A stretch of DNA of 20,225 bases from Thiobacillus sp. (GCA_024710445.1 JANJUT010000082.1:1-20225); one strand, 5' to 3'. Positions 8,261-19,368 are shown, counted from the first letter of the stretch. Translations and numbers: made by a program. Notes: generated from the sequence alone by a model not told the origin.

Positions 8261-9708
8261 AGCAGGATGATGTCGTACTGCTCCTGCGGGTAGCTGGATT
8301 CGACCTGGAGCGACACCGGCTTGCCGATAAAATCGATGAGTTGGGCAAGACTGCCGGACTCTTCGTCGAGGAACAGGTCGATCACACTTTGCGCAGCGAC
8401 GATGCGGTATTCACGCGCTTCAAACTGACGCGCTTCGCGCAGGATTTCGCGCAACACGTCATAGCATACGGTCTGCGCGGTCTTGATTTCACCGCGGCCA
8501 GCACAGGTAGGACATGGCTCGCACAGGACATGCGCCAGGGATTCACGGGTGCGCTTGCGCGTCATTTCGACCAGGCCCAGCGACGAGAAACCACTGACCG
8601 TGGTGCGGGTGGGATCGCGTGCCAGGATTTTCTTCAGCTCGGTCAGCACCGCTTCCTGATGCTCGACGTTATCCATGTCGATGAAATCGATGATGATGAT
8701 GCCACCCAGATTTCGCAGGCGCAGTTGCCGTGCGATGGACTGTGCGGCTTCGAGGTTGGTCTTGAAGATGGTGTCATCGAAATTGCGCGCACCGACGAAG
8801 CCGCCCGTATTCACGTCAACCGTGGTCAATGCCTCGGTCTGGTCGAAGATGAGATAGCCGCCTGATTTCAGATCGACACGCCGTCCGAGTGCCCTGGCGA
8901 TTTCATCCTCGATGGCATGCAGGTCGAACAAGGGACGGTCGGCGCCATAGTGCTGCAGCTTGTCGAGCACGGCGCTCGTGTAGTTCTGTGCAAACTCGGC
9001 CATGCGCTGATAGGTTTCGCGCGAGTCGATCAGAATGCGGGAAGTATCGCGGTTGACGAAGTCACGCAGTACTCGCAGCGACAGGTCGAGATCCTGATAC
9101 AGCAGGCACGGCACCACACTATTGCCACGCGCCTGGATGCTCTTCCACAAGCGCTGCAGATACTCGATATCGGCCTGCATCTCGATGTCTGCTGCGGTTT
9201 CGGCCATGGTACGCACGATGAAGCCACCGGTCGCGCCTTCCGGCATCAGGGCATGCAGTTTTTGACGCAGGAGCTCACGCTCTTCCTCGCCCTCGATTTT
9301 CTGCGAAATGCCGATATGTGTTTCCTGCGGCAGATACACCAGATAGCGTCCGGCAAAGCTGATCTGGGTGGAAAGCCGCGCACCCTTGGTGCCGATCGGG
9401 TCCTTGATCACCTGCACCATCAGGCTTTGGCCTTCGTGCAGGATCTGCTCGATCGGCCGTTCGGGTTCGGACCCATGGCGCTCTTCCCAGATATCCGCCA
9501 CATGCAGGAATGCAGCACGCTCCAGGCCGACATCGATAAAAGCCGACTGCATGCCGGGCAGCACGCGCACCACACGCCCCATATAAATATTGCTGACCAG
9601 CCCCCGGCACTGAGCGCGCTCAATGTGTAGCTCCTGCACCGAACCCAGATGCAGCACGGCGACGCGCGTTTCCTGCGGGGTCACGTTAACTAGAATTTCT
9701 TCGCTCAT
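8257..9708 (-). CDS. rng: ribonuclease G
   Basis: RNase G is an endoribonuclease of the RNase E/G family that matures the 5' end of 16S rRNA and cuts some mRNAs. The 483-residue protein matches RNase G (489 in E. coli), far shorter than RNase E. It starts with MSEEILVNVTPQETRVAVL and has an S1 RNA-binding domain (about 38-120). The metal-binding aspartates lie in VDVNTGGFVG (Asp298) and IIDFIDMDN (Asp341, Asp344), and the zinc-link cysteines in CPTCAGRGE. The ATG lacks a strong Shine-Dalgarno. Its leader is bounded upstream by a 46-bp palindrome and contains a 7-bp hairpin. Other betaproteobacteria also place rng just after maf. Confidence 0.96.
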   Translation of the reverse strand: MSEEILVNVTPQETRVAVLHLGSVQELHIERAQCRGLVSNIYMGRVVRVLPGMQSAFIDVGLERAAFLHVADIWEERHGSEPERPIEQILHEGQSLMVQVIKDPIGTKGARLSTQISFAGRYLVYLPQETHIGISQKIEGEEERELLRQKLHALMPEGATGGFIVRTMAETAADIEMQADIEYLQRLWKSIQARGNSVVPCLLYQDLDLSLRVLRDFVNRDTSRILIDSRETYQRMAEFAQNYTSAVLDKLQHYGADRPLFDLHAIEDEIARALGRRVDLKSGGYLIFDQTEALTTVDVNTGGFVGARNFDDTIFKTNLEAAQSIARQLRLRNLGGIIIIDFIDMDNVEHQEAVLTELKKILARDPTRTTVSGFSSLGLVEMTRKRTRESLAHVLCEPCPTCAGRGEIKTAQTVCYDVLREILREARQFEAREYRIVAAQSVIDLFLDEESGSLAQLIDFIGKPVSLQVESSYPQEQYDIILL

Positions 9709-9780
9709 GACAACGGCTTATTCCATTTCTAAATCGAAAATGACGTGATCGCCAGCACAGCCAGCGTAACGGGACGGCGA

Positions 9781-9806
9781 GTGGCTGCCGATATTGCAAC
9801 AGCCAC
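9781..9806 (-). repeat. 7-bp stem-loop in the rng leader
   Basis: GTGGCTG (9781-9787) and CAGCCAC (9800-9806) form a perfect 7-bp stem with a 12-base loop. It lies 73 bp upstream of the rng ATG and 22 bp past the large palindrome. It may be part of the rng mRNA leader. Control of RNase E/G family genes through leader hairpins is known for rne in E. coli, but here this is only a possibility. Confidence 0.35.
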
Positions 9807-9828
9807 ACCCCACTCCTGCAGGCAAAAC

Positions 9829-9874
9829 CTATTGAGCATCCCATCCCCGCGCGCGGGGATGGGATGCTCAATAG
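9829..9874 (-). terminator. perfect 46-bp palindrome, probable terminator of the leuS-maf operon
   Basis: Bases 9829-9851 are the exact reverse complement of 9852-9874, giving a loop-less 46-bp palindrome with a GC-rich centre (CCCCGCGCGCGGGG). Read on the minus strand, after maf, the hairpin is followed directly by GTTTTGCC, a short T tract. On the plus strand a T5 run appears about ten bases after it. It separates maf from rng and most simply ends the long operon. The perfect 22-23 bp stem is longer than a usual intrinsic terminator, so an RNase III site or a repeat-family member are alternatives. Confidence 0.6.
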
Positions 9875-9891
9875 AACGCTGTTTTTAATGC

Positions 9892-9980
9892 TTATTGATT
9901 CGTCCTCCCACGCGGTCTCACACAGCAGAGGCAAGTCGGTCTTCACTATCGCTGCAAACTCCATCAGGCCGAATCAATAA
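9892..9980. repeat. 11-bp inverted repeat flanking 67 bp in the maf-rng gap
   Basis: TTATTGATTCG (9892-9902) and CGAATCAATAA (9970-9980) are exact reverse complements separated by 67 bp. They lie between the maf stop and the 46-bp palindrome. They could close a large RNA hairpin in the maf 3' UTR or be end repeats of a decayed element; nothing recognisable is encoded between them. Confidence 0.4.
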
Positions 9981-10005
9981 AAGTCAGTTTTGATTTAGGA
10001 AAGGC

Positions 10006-10617
10006 TCAAACAGTGAATCCGAAGGCCCTCAACAAGACGGCTGTGTCATATAACGGCAGTCCCATGATGCCGCTGTAGCTGCCACTCATGTGCACGACAT
10101 ATGCGCCTGCCCGCCCCTGGATGGCATAGGCGCCGGCCTTGCCCAGATGCTCGCCGGTATCGAGATAACGGGCGATGGCTGTGGCGTCGAGCGAGGCAAA
10201 CGTCACCTCGCTGGTCGACAGACACCATTCCAGCCGGCCCTCATGGGTCATAGCCACGGCGCTGTGCACTTTGTGCCTGCTCCCGGACAAGCGCGTCAGC
10301 ATGGATTCGGCATCGGCACGGTCGGCTGGCTTGCCCAGAATGGCGCCCTCTACCTCAACCACCGTATCGGCTCCCATCACCGGAAAGCGCAGCAAGCGGC
10401 GCGCCTCCACAGCACGCCAGCCACTGGCTGCCTTTTCAATGGCCATCCGCTGCGCAAAATCCGGTGCCGACTCTCCGGGGTCAGGGGTTTCAATGACATC
10501 GATACGGCCTGCCACCGAACGCAATGGCAAAACATCGAAGGGAATACCAATCTGCTTCAGCAGTTCTCTGCGTCGGGGCGATTGCGAAGCCAGATAGATT
10601 CGTTTATCAACCAGCAT
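10006..10617 (-). CDS. Maf-family nucleotide pyrophosphatase (YhdE type)
   Basis: A 203-residue Maf protein, a house-cleaning enzyme hydrolysing dTTP, UTP and modified nucleotides to monophosphates. Markers are [13 protein letters not shown] (residues 7-19), MGADTVV with Asp84, [18 protein letters not shown], and [12 protein letters not shown] followed by [12 protein letters not shown]. The last two fit the YhdE (dTTP/UTP) branch better than the YceF (m7GTP) branch. I chose ATG 10617; a GTG six bases earlier (10623) is equally possible, and the ribosome binding site (TGAGTGACC) is weak. It follows rlmH by 27 bp and is the last gene of the leuS-led operon, before the 46-bp palindrome. Confidence 0.93.
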   Translation of the reverse strand: MLVDKRIYLASQSPRRRELLKQIGIPFDVLPLRSVAGRIDVIETPDPGESAPDFAQRMAIEKAASGWRAVEARRLLRFPVMGADTVVEVEGAILGKPADRADAESMLTRLSGSRHKVHSAVAMTHEGRLEWCLSTSEVTFASLDATAIARYLDTGEHLGKAGAYAIQGRAGAYVVHMSGSYSGIMGLPLYDTAVLLRAFGFTV

Positions 10618-10644
10618 GGTCACTCAGTCAGTGTATGAACCCCA

Positions 10645-11115
10645 TCAATCCCGATGGTAGGGATGCCCCTTGATGATGCAACCCGCACGATACAGCTGTT
10701 CAGCCAGCATTACCCGCGCCATGGCATGCGGCAGGGTCAGTTTCGACAACCCCATCAACTTGCCCGCACGTGCTTTCACGCTGTCGTCCAGGCCATCTGC
10801 CCCGCCAATGACAAACGCGGGAGAAACCCCTTCCCCCATCCACCCTTGCAGCCATCCTGCCAGTTCGCGCGTGGTCACCTGCGTGCCGCGCTCATCGAGC
10901 ACCACGGGCACACACCCGGCTGGCAATGCCGCCAGGATGCGTTCGGCTTCCAGTTGCCTGGCACGCGCACCGTCTTCCCCGGCCACGCGATGCCCTGGCT
11001 TGATCTCGGTCAGCAGCAAGGGCAGATCGGATGTCATCCGGCGCGCATAATCATCGTAGCCTGCATTGATCCAGCCGGGCATTTTGTGGCCGACGGCAAT
11101 CAGGTGCAGCTTCAT
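10645..11115 (-). CDS. rlmH: 23S rRNA (pseudouridine-1915-N3) methyltransferase
   Basis: RlmH is a small SPOUT-fold methyltransferase that N3-methylates pseudouridine 1915 in helix 69 of 23S rRNA, working on whole 70S ribosomes. The 156-residue protein is nearly the same length as the E. coli one (155). It starts MKLHLIAVGHKMPGWI, has the glycine-rich SAM loop FVIGGADGLD, the trefoil-knot segment LPHAMARVMLAEQLYRA, and ends in GHPYHRD, the classic C-terminus. The ATG directly follows the rsfS stop TAA with no spacer. The pairing with rsfS is widespread in bacteria. Confidence 0.97.
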   Translation of the reverse strand: MKLHLIAVGHKMPGWINAGYDDYARRMTSDLPLLLTEIKPGHRVAGEDGARARQLEAERILAALPAGCVPVVLDERGTQVTTRELAGWLQGWMGEGVSPAFVIGGADGLDDSVKARAGKLMGLSKLTLPHAMARVMLAEQLYRAGCIIKGHPYHRD

Positions 11116-11475
11116 TTAGTGATCGGCTTGGACATGCCGGGTCCGCGCCGCTTCGCCCGCGCCCCACAACTCTTCCAGATTGTAATGCGCGCGCGCGGCA
11201 GGCTGCATGACATGGACAATCACTTCGCCAAGGTCGAGCAGCACCCATTCACCGCTATCTTCACCTTCCGTGTTGCCCACGTATTCGCCCGCCTCCTTCA
11301 TCTTGACGCGCACATTGTCGGCGAGTGCGCGCGTCTGGCGGTTGGACGTGCCGCTGGCGATCACCATGCGTTCGAACAGCGAGGTGAGCTTGCTGGTGTC
11401 GAGCACGGAAATATCCTGCGCCTTGACGTCTTCAAGCGCGTCGACGACTAGTTTGATTTTGGCTTCAATGTTCAT
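11116..11475 (-). CDS. rsfS: ribosomal silencing factor RsfS
   Basis: RsfS binds ribosomal protein uL14 on the large subunit and blocks joining of the subunits when nutrients are scarce. The 119-residue protein has the family pattern: KAQDISVLDTSKLTSLFERM, VIASGTSNRQTRALADNV (about 39-56), and WVLLDLGEVIVHVMQPAARA with the tail YNLEELWG. The ATG overlaps the nadD stop by four bases (ATGA), and rlmH starts directly after its TAA, so the three genes are probably translated in a coupled manner. Confidence 0.96.
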   Translation of the reverse strand: MNIEAKIKLVVDALEDVKAQDISVLDTSKLTSLFERMVIASGTSNRQTRALADNVRVKMKEAGEYVGNTEGEDSGEWVLLDLGEVIVHVMQPAARAHYNLEELWGAGEAARTRHVQADH

Positions 11476-12233
11476 GTCTGTATATAAAGTTGATGTTCGT
11501 AAATGTAGTTAAGCACAGCATCAGGTAGCAGGTAACGCACGCTGCCTTGCCGGCTCAGCGTATCGCGGATGGCCGTCGCCGATATTTCCAGTGGGGTCAT
11601 CTGCTGGAACCATACCGACCCTGCTGGCCCGGCTGCCGAATGATCGGCCACCTGGCGTTTCAAGATTTCGCTTTTCAGTGGTTCCTGCATGGCATCGGGC
11701 TGCAACAATCGCGCACCAGGGCGGGTCACGACGGCAATGTTTGCCAGCTCAAACAGGCGCTGCCAGTGGTGCCAGCTTGCCAGCCCGAGAAAAGCATCGG
11801 CTCCCAGCAACAGCCACAGGGCTTGTTCCGTCCCCAGTTCGTCTCGCAGCGAGCTCAGCGTGTCCACCGTGTAGCTCGGCTGCGCACGTTGCACTTCACG
11901 CGCATCCACGGCAAAAAACGGGTTGCCCGCAATGGCACAACGCACCATTTCCAGACGATGCCTCGCGGCGATACGCGGCGGCTCGCGGTGTGGTGGTTGT
12001 CCGGCAGGAATAAACAGCACCCTGCTCAGGCCCAGTGCAAGCGCCATTTCCTCGGCCAGCCGCAAATGGCCGAAGTGAATCGGATCGAAGGTGCCGCCGA
12101 AAATCCCGATGGGTTGTGAAAGGGGAAGGGTAAAGGGGGAAGGGGAGGACGTTTCCGGGTTTTCAGTTTCACCCGCGCCCCTTCCCTCTTCTCCTTTTAC
12201 GTCGCCCCCTTCATAGTCCCCGAAAACCATCAT
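11472..12233 (-). CDS. nadD: nicotinate-nucleotide adenylyltransferase with unusual N-terminal extension
   Basis: NadD transfers AMP from ATP to nicotinate mononucleotide, making deamido-NAD. The catalytic core is complete: GIFGGTFDPIHFGHL with the HxGH motif (His53-His56), LLLGADAF, and the C-terminal ISATAIR (217-223). The core alone is about 213 residues, the size of E. coli NadD, but the frame begins some 40 residues earlier. This extra N-terminus is Gly/Glu- then Pro/Ser/Thr-rich and is encoded by a purine/pyrimidine inverted-repeat element. No ATG, GTG or TTG lies between it and the core, so either the extension is made or an atypical start is used. ATG ATG (12233-12228) immediately follows the proA stop. 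The end overlaps rsfS by four bases. Confidence 0.93.
   Translation of the reverse strand: MMVFGDYEGGDVKGEEGRGAGETENPETSSPSPFTLPLSQPIGIFGGTFDPIHFGHLRLAEEMALALGLSRVLFIPAGQPPHREPPRIAARHRLEMVRCAIAGNPFFAVDAREVQRAQPSYTVDTLSSLRDELGTEQALWLLLGADAFLGLASWHHWQRLFELANIAVVTRPGARLLQPDAMQEPLKSEILKRQVADHSAAGPAGSVWFQQMTPLEISATAIRDTLSRQGSVRYLLPDAVLNYIYEHQLYIQT
12116..12209. repeat. purine/pyrimidine inverted-repeat element inside the 5' end of nadD
   Basis: On the plus strand a near-pure purine arm (12116-12149, core AGGGGAAGGGTAAAGGGGGA) is followed by a 24-base spacer. A pyrimidine-rich arm follows (12174-12200, with CCCCTTCCCTCTTCTCC) and then CCCCCTTC (12204-12211). The arms are imperfect reverse complements, so the nadD mRNA can fold here. 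Composition and layout differ sharply from all neighbouring coding sequence. Low-complexity hairpins of this style usually sit between genes; this one is read in frame as the NadD N-terminal extension. Confidence 0.6.
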
Positions 12234-13514
12234 TCAGCTGCGAACGTGCCCGTCGCCCAGCACCACCCACTTCTGGCTGGTCAGCCCTTCCAGCCCGACC
12301 GGGCCGCGCGCGTGGATCTTGTCGGTGGAAATGCCGATTTCCGCGCCCAGGCCATATTCAAAGCCATCGGCAAAGCGGGTCGATGCATTGACCACGACAC
12401 TGGCCGAATCAACCTCGCGCAGGAAACGCCGTGCCCGGCCGTAATCCTCGGTCACGATGGCATCGGTGTGCTGCGACCCGTGGGTGTTGATGTGGGTCAT
12501 CGCCGCGTCAATATCGTCAACTACCTTGACCGCGATGATCGGGCCGAGATATTCCTCGTACCAGTCTGCCTCAACCGCAGCCTTCAGTTTGTCTGCCGCC
12601 ACGCCTGCACCTTGCAGAATGGCCATGGCTTCGGGGCATGCACGCATTTCCACGCCCTTGCCCGCCAGCATATGGCCAATCTCGGGCAGCACGGCAGCAG
12701 TCACAGCACGCGCCACCAGCAGCGACTCGGTGGTATTGCAGGTACCGTAGCGCTGGGTCTTGGCGTTTTCGACGATCTTCACCGCTTTGGCCAGATCAGC
12801 CCGGTCGTCCACATAGACGTGGCAGTTGCCGTGCAGATGCTTGATCACCGGCACCCGCGCCTCGGCGGTCACGCGTTCGATCAGCCCCTTGCCGCCGCGC
12901 GGCACGATGACGTCCACGTAGTCCTTCATGGTGATGAGCTCACCCACTGCAGCACGGTCGATCGTCTCGATCACCTGCACCACGCCATCGGGCAAACCCG
13001 CGGCTTTCAGGCCTTCGCGCACACAGGCCGCGACGGCCTGGTTGGAATGCAGCGCCTCGGAGCCGCCGCGCAGGATCGCGGCATTGCCGGACTTGAGGCA
13101 CAGGCCGGCGGCATCCGCCGTCACGTTGGGACGCGCTTCGTAAATGATGCCGATGACGCCGAGCGGCACGCGCATTTTTCCGACCTGGATACCGGATGGC
13201 CGATACTTCAGACCATCGATCTCGCCGACCGGATCGGGCAGCGCGGCGATCTGTTCCAGCCCTTCGGCCATGCCGGCCACGCCTTTTTCATTGATCTGCA
13301 GGCGGTCGAGCAGTGCCGCATCGAGCCCACTGGCGCGTGCCTGCTCCATGTCGCGCGCGTTCGCTTCCAGCAGCTTGGCGGCATCGCGCCGGATCGCTGC
13401 GGCCATTGCCAGCAAGGCCTTGTTTTTCTGGTTGGTGTCGGCGCGAGCGATGGCGCGCGAAGCTTCGCGCGCCTGTTTGCCCACCGTTTGCATGTAACTT
13501 TTAATATCCATCAT
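12234..13514 (-). CDS. proA: gamma-glutamyl phosphate reductase
   Basis: ProA reduces gamma-glutamyl phosphate with NADPH to glutamate semialdehyde in proline synthesis. The 426-residue protein has the aldehyde-dehydrogenase-like fold, with [20 protein letters not shown] (117-136), [11 protein letters not shown] (148-158), VPRGGKGLI and the catalytic cysteine Cys259 in [13 protein letters not shown]. Two successive ATGs (13514, 13511) can serve as start; the first overlaps the holA stop as ATGA. The stop TGA touches the nadD ATG with no spacing. ProB is not nearby; proA instead sits in the holA-proA-nadD order common in betaproteobacteria. Confidence 0.97.
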   Translation of the reverse strand: MMDIKSYMQTVGKQAREASRAIARADTNQKNKALLAMAAAIRRDAAKLLEANARDMEQARASGLDAALLDRLQINEKGVAGMAEGLEQIAALPDPVGEIDGLKYRPSGIQVGKMRVPLGVIGIIYEARPNVTADAAGLCLKSGNAAILRGGSEALHSNQAVAACVREGLKAAGLPDGVVQVIETIDRAAVGELITMKDYVDVIVPRGGKGLIERVTAEARVPVIKHLHGNCHVYVDDRADLAKAVKIVENAKTQRYGTCNTTESLLVARAVTAAVLPEIGHMLAGKGVEMRACPEAMAILQGAGVAADKLKAAVEADWYEEYLGPIIAVKVVDDIDAAMTHINTHGSQHTDAIVTEDYGRARRFLREVDSASVVVNASTRFADGFEYGLGAEIGISTDKIHARGPVGLEGLTSQKWVVLGDGHVRS

Positions 13515-14551
13515 CTTGTCCTGTTGCTGTTCTGTCCCGCGTCAGGAACGGCCAGAGCCAGTCCCACGCGCAACAAGGTATCCCACGGATCGCCGACGCG
13601 CTCCAGCCCCTTGGCCTGACGGTCGATCAGCGCCAGATCCGCCAATGCAGTTTCGACCTGAATCATGCTCAGTCGCTTCACCGCCCGTTCGATCTGCGGG
13701 GCGCGCTGCTTGTCGCGTCCCCACAAGGTCCGCATCACGGCGGACAGCGCATCGCCCTGGGCCAGGGCTGATTTTAGCCTGAGCAGCAGGCGCACCGCCG
13801 ATGACACCTGCCACAGGATGGCCGGCACCGCTTCGCCCGCGTCCCTGAGATCGGTGACGATTTGCGCGAAGCGCGCACCATCGCCCGCATACAAGGCATC
13901 CTGCAGCGCATCGGCTTCCAGCCGGCTGACATCCACCACGGCATGCTCGACATCAGCCAGTGTCACCGTTCCCGGCGGCAGCAGCAACGCGAGCTTGTCG
14001 ATTTCCTGCTGCGCCGCCAGCAGATTGCCTTCGACCTGGTCGGCCAGAAATTCCAGCGCCGCGCGGTCGGCCCGCAAGCCCTGCTTGACCAGGCGCCGGT
14101 CGATCCAGCCCGGCAAGGCGGCGCGCTCAATGGGCCGCGCTTCGACCACCGTACCGGCTTGTGCCAGTGCGGCAAACCAGCGCGACTGCATGGCCTTCCA
14201 GTCCATACCGGGCAGGCTGATGAGCGTAAGCGTGTCCGGCGGCAATTTGGATGCATAGGCTTCCAGTGCCTTGGCGCCATCCACGCCAGGCTTGCCTGAA
14301 GGAATCCGGATTTCGGTCAGACGGCGCTCGGCAAACAGCGAAAGATTGTCGCTCCCCGCCGCAATGCTTTGCCAGTTGTAGCGCCCCTGCACGGTATGGA
14401 CAGTGCGCTCGCCATGTCCCGCCGCGCGCGCCGCCGCGCGGATCATGTCACCTGCCTCCTGGGCGGCCAGCGGTTCATCGCCCACTACCACATACAGCGC
14501 GGCCAGGCCGCGTGCAAGCTGGTCGGGCAGGCGCTCAGCGGGGATATTCAA
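13511..14551 (-). CDS. holA: DNA polymerase III delta subunit, TTG start
   Basis: HolA is the delta subunit of the clamp loader, which opens the beta sliding clamp at the replication fork. The 346-residue protein aligns with the E. coli layout (343): [20 protein letters not shown] at the N-terminus, [10 protein letters not shown], a middle AAA+-like region with [17 protein letters not shown], and the C-terminal helical domain with [17 protein letters not shown]. The start codon is TTG (14551), three bases after the lptE stop. An in-frame stop lies directly upstream and no ATG occurs until residue 36, so TTG is well supported. Translation probably depends on lptE, keeping this low-copy protein scarce. 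Confidence 0.93.
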   Translation of the reverse strand: MNIPAERLPDQLARGLAALYVVVGDEPLAAQEAGDMIRAAARAAGHGERTVHTVQGRYNWQSIAAGSDNLSLFAERRLTEIRIPSGKPGVDGAKALEAYASKLPPDTLTLISLPGMDWKAMQSRWFAALAQAGTVVEARPIERAALPGWIDRRLVKQGLRADRAALEFLADQVEGNLLAAQQEIDKLALLLPPGTVTLADVEHAVVDVSRLEADALQDALYAGDGARFAQIVTDLRDAGEAVPAILWQVSSAVRLLLRLKSALAQGDALSAVMRTLWGRDKQRAPQIERAVKRLSMIQVETALADLALIDRQAKGLERVGDPWDTLLRVGLALAVPDAGQNSNRTR

Positions 14552-14554
14552 TGC

Positions 14555-17718
<3,164 letters not shown>

Positions 17719-17729
17719 TCAAGGCGGCG

Positions 17730-17735
17730 ATTATA
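17730..17735 (-). promoter_or_regulatory. -10 box (TATAAT) of the leuS operon promoter
   Basis: A perfect TATAAT on the minus strand stands 30 bp before the leuS ATG in GGCGGGTATAATCGCCGCC. No good -35 hexamer is found at 16-18 bp upstream (GACGGG at 17). The predicted transcript start would leave a leader of about 20-25 bases. It probably drives leuS through maf. Confidence 0.6.
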
Positions 17736-17788
17736 CCCGCCTGCCCTGCCGTCCCGTCCTCGCACCGGTGCATGGTTCATTCGTCCCC

Positions 17789-17817
17789 TTCTGTCCGTAA
17801 CCGGGATTTCCTATGCT
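17789..17817 (+). promoter_or_regulatory. possible promoter of the GlcG/HbpS-like gene
   Basis: TTCTGT (17789-17794) and TATGCT (17812-17817) are separated by 17 bp, a fair match to sigma-70 hexamers. Directly downstream AGACAG/CTGTCT (17823-17839) forms a small hairpin that could lie in the leader or be an operator. The region is shared with the divergent leuS promoter. Confidence 0.35.
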
Positions 17818-17875
17818 ATCGAAGACAGACACTCTGTCTGGCCGATTCGCCCTTCACAAACACAGAGGAGACTCC

Positions 17876-18382
17876 ATGAAAACACTGATCCCGCTTTCCC
17901 TGCTCGCCGCATCGCTTACCGCCATTTCCCCGAACGCCGTGGCGGCCCAGCCCGACCTCATACCGGTCAAGCAGATCGGTCTGGAACTGGCGCGCGATAT
18001 TGCCATGGGCGCAGTCGAAGCCTGCCGCCAGAGTGGCTACAACGTCTCGGCCGTGGTACTCGATCGCGCCGGTAACGTGCAGGCTGCCTTGCGCGACACG
18101 CTGTCTGCGCGCCACACGCTGGAAATCGCCGAACGCAAGGCCGGCATGACCATCATGTCGGGCATCGACTCGGGTGAGTTTCGCGCGGCACGCGGCGACA
18201 TCCGCCCGGAGCTCAACCACATGGCCGGCCTGATCGTGATGGACGGTGCATTGCCGATTCGTGCCGCCGGCAGCCTGATTGGTGCTGTAGGGGTATCAGG
18301 CGCGCCGGGCGGCGAAAAAGACGCCGCCTGTGCCGCCGCCGCGCTAAAGAAGGTCGAGGAACGGCTTGAGTTCGCCATGTAG
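17876..18382 (+). CDS. secreted GlcG/HbpS-like (DUF336) protein
   Basis: The 168-residue protein opens with a Sec signal peptide (MKTLIPLSLLAASLTAISPN, probable cleavage after AVA at residue 23), so it is probably periplasmic. The mature part matches the GlcG/HbpS family (Pfam haem-degrading / DUF336): AMGAVEACRQSGYNVSAVVL, DRAGNVQAALRDTLSARHTL, and the glycine-rich LIGAVGVSGAPGGEKDAACA. Relatives include the heme-sensing HbpS of Streptomyces and GlcG of glycolate operons; the biochemical role is unsettled for most members. The ATG is backed by a strong AGAGGAG (17864-17870). It precedes phosphoribulokinase, which has its own promoter, so a functional link to CO2 fixation or glycolate is speculative. 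Confidence 0.85.
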   Translation: MKTLIPLSLLAASLTAISPNAVAAQPDLIPVKQIGLELARDIAMGAVEACRQSGYNVSAVVLDRAGNVQAALRDTLSARHTLEIAERKAGMTIMSGIDSGEFRAARGDIRPELNHMAGLIVMDGALPIRAAGSLIGAVGVSGAPGGEKDAACAAAALKKVEERLEFAM

Positions 18383-18409
18383 TCGATACAGGGGGCGCAT
18401 CGCACACAA

Positions 18410-18439
18410 GTGACAAGCCCCGCCCCGCCCGGGTAAAAT
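18410..18439 (+). promoter_or_regulatory. sigma-70-type promoter of the phosphoribulokinase gene
   Basis: GTGACA (18410-18415, five of six consensus -35 bases) and TAAAAT (18434-18439, five of six -10 bases) are 18 bp apart, ending 44 bp before the ATG. I see no convincing paired T-N11-A site of the kind CbbR uses, so the gene may be expressed without the usual Calvin-cycle regulator. Confidence 0.65.
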
Positions 18440-18483
18440 GCGACGGTTTCGCATTCATTTCTACTTCTTCAGGGAGTCCCAGC

Positions 18484-19368
18484 ATGTCCAAGAAGCATCC
18501 CGTCATTGCGGTCACGGGTTCATCCGGCGCCGGCACCACCACCGTCAAGCGCGCGTTTGAGCACATTTTCTTCCGCGAAAAAATCAACGCCGCCGTGATC
18601 GAAGGCGACAGCTTCCACAGCCTGTCGCGTGTTGATTTCAAGGCCGCAGTCAAAAAAGCCGAAGCCGAAGGCAACACCACCTTCAGCCATTTCGGTCCGG
18701 AATCCAATCACTTCGACAAGCTGGCCGAACTGTTCGAAACCTACGGCAAAACCGGTGGCGGAAAAAAACGCTACTACATCCACAGCGACGAAGAAGCCGC
18801 CGAGCACAACGAACGCCTCAAAACCAGCCTCAACCCCGGCGAGTTCACCCCATGGGAAGACGTGCCCAGCGGTTCCGACGTGCTGTTTTACGAAGGCCTG
18901 CACGGCCTGATCAAAACCGACAAGGTCGACGTTGCCCAGCACGTTGACCTCGGCATTGGCGTGGTGCCCATCGTCAACCTGGAGTGGATCCAGAAGATTC
19001 ACCGTGACAGCGCCGAGCGCGGCTATTCCGCTGACGTGATCGTCGACACCATCCTGCGCCGCATGCCGGATTATGTGAACTACGTCACGCCGCAGTTCTC
19101 GCGCACCGACATCAACTTCCAGCGCGTGTCCACGGTCGACACGTCCAACCCATTCATCTCGCGCGACATTCCCACGCCGGACGAAAGCTTCATCGTGATC
19201 CGTTTCAGCGATCCCAAGGGCGTCGACTTCCCTTACCTGCTGAACATGATCTCGAACTCCTTCATGTCACGCCGCAACACCATTGTGGTGCCGGGCGCGA
19301 AGATGGGCTTTGCCATGGAACTGATCCTGGCACCGATCATTCAGGACATGATCGCGAAAAAGAAATAA
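18484..19368 (+). CDS. prkB: phosphoribulokinase
   Basis: Phosphoribulokinase makes ribulose 1,5-bisphosphate from ribulose 5-phosphate and ATP, the step that feeds RuBisCO in the Calvin cycle. The 294-residue protein is the short bacterial (class I, usually octameric) form. It has the P-loop TGSSGAGTTT (residues 11-20), EGDSFHSLSR with Asp42, YYIHSDEEAAEHN, VLFYEGLHG, RRMPDYVNYVTPQFSRTDIN and the C-terminal SFMSRRNTIVVPGAKMGFAM. The ATG has AGGGAG at seven-base spacing. It stands alone with its own promoter and a strong terminator, away from any RuBisCO or other cbb gene in this window. Its presence is the main reason to call the host an autotroph; uridine kinase is a distant relative but does not share these motifs. 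Confidence 0.96.
   Translation: MSKKHPVIAVTGSSGAGTTTVKRAFEHIFFREKINAAVIEGDSFHSLSRVDFKAAVKKAEAEGNTTFSHFGPESNHFDKLAELFETYGKTGGGKKRYYIHSDEEAAEHNERLKTSLNPGEFTPWEDVPSGSDVLFYEGLHGLIKTDKVDVAQHVDLGIGVVPIVNLEWIQKIHRDSAERGYSADVIVDTILRRMPDYVNYVTPQFSRTDINFQRVSTVDTSNPFISRDIPTPDESFIVIRFSDPKGVDFPYLLNMISNSFMSRRNTIVVPGAKMGFAMELILAPIIQDMIAKKK

Noticed and set aside
9829-9874. CRISPR repeat: the CATCCCCGCGCGCGGGGATG core resembles palindromic type I repeats
   Set aside because: There is only one copy, with no spacers, no second repeat and no cas gene.
9686-9964. Minus-strand open frame of 92 codons across the maf-rng gap
   Set aside because: It reads straight through the 46-bp palindrome and into rng in another frame. 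The second half is Trp/Arg/Cys-rich noise. The first ~30 codons look more protein-like, so a decayed gene end cannot be fully excluded.
12246-13619. Plus-strand open frame of about 457 codons opposite proA
   Set aside because: It is antisense to a complete proA, has low-quality His/Arg-rich composition and runs into holA without any recognisable motif.
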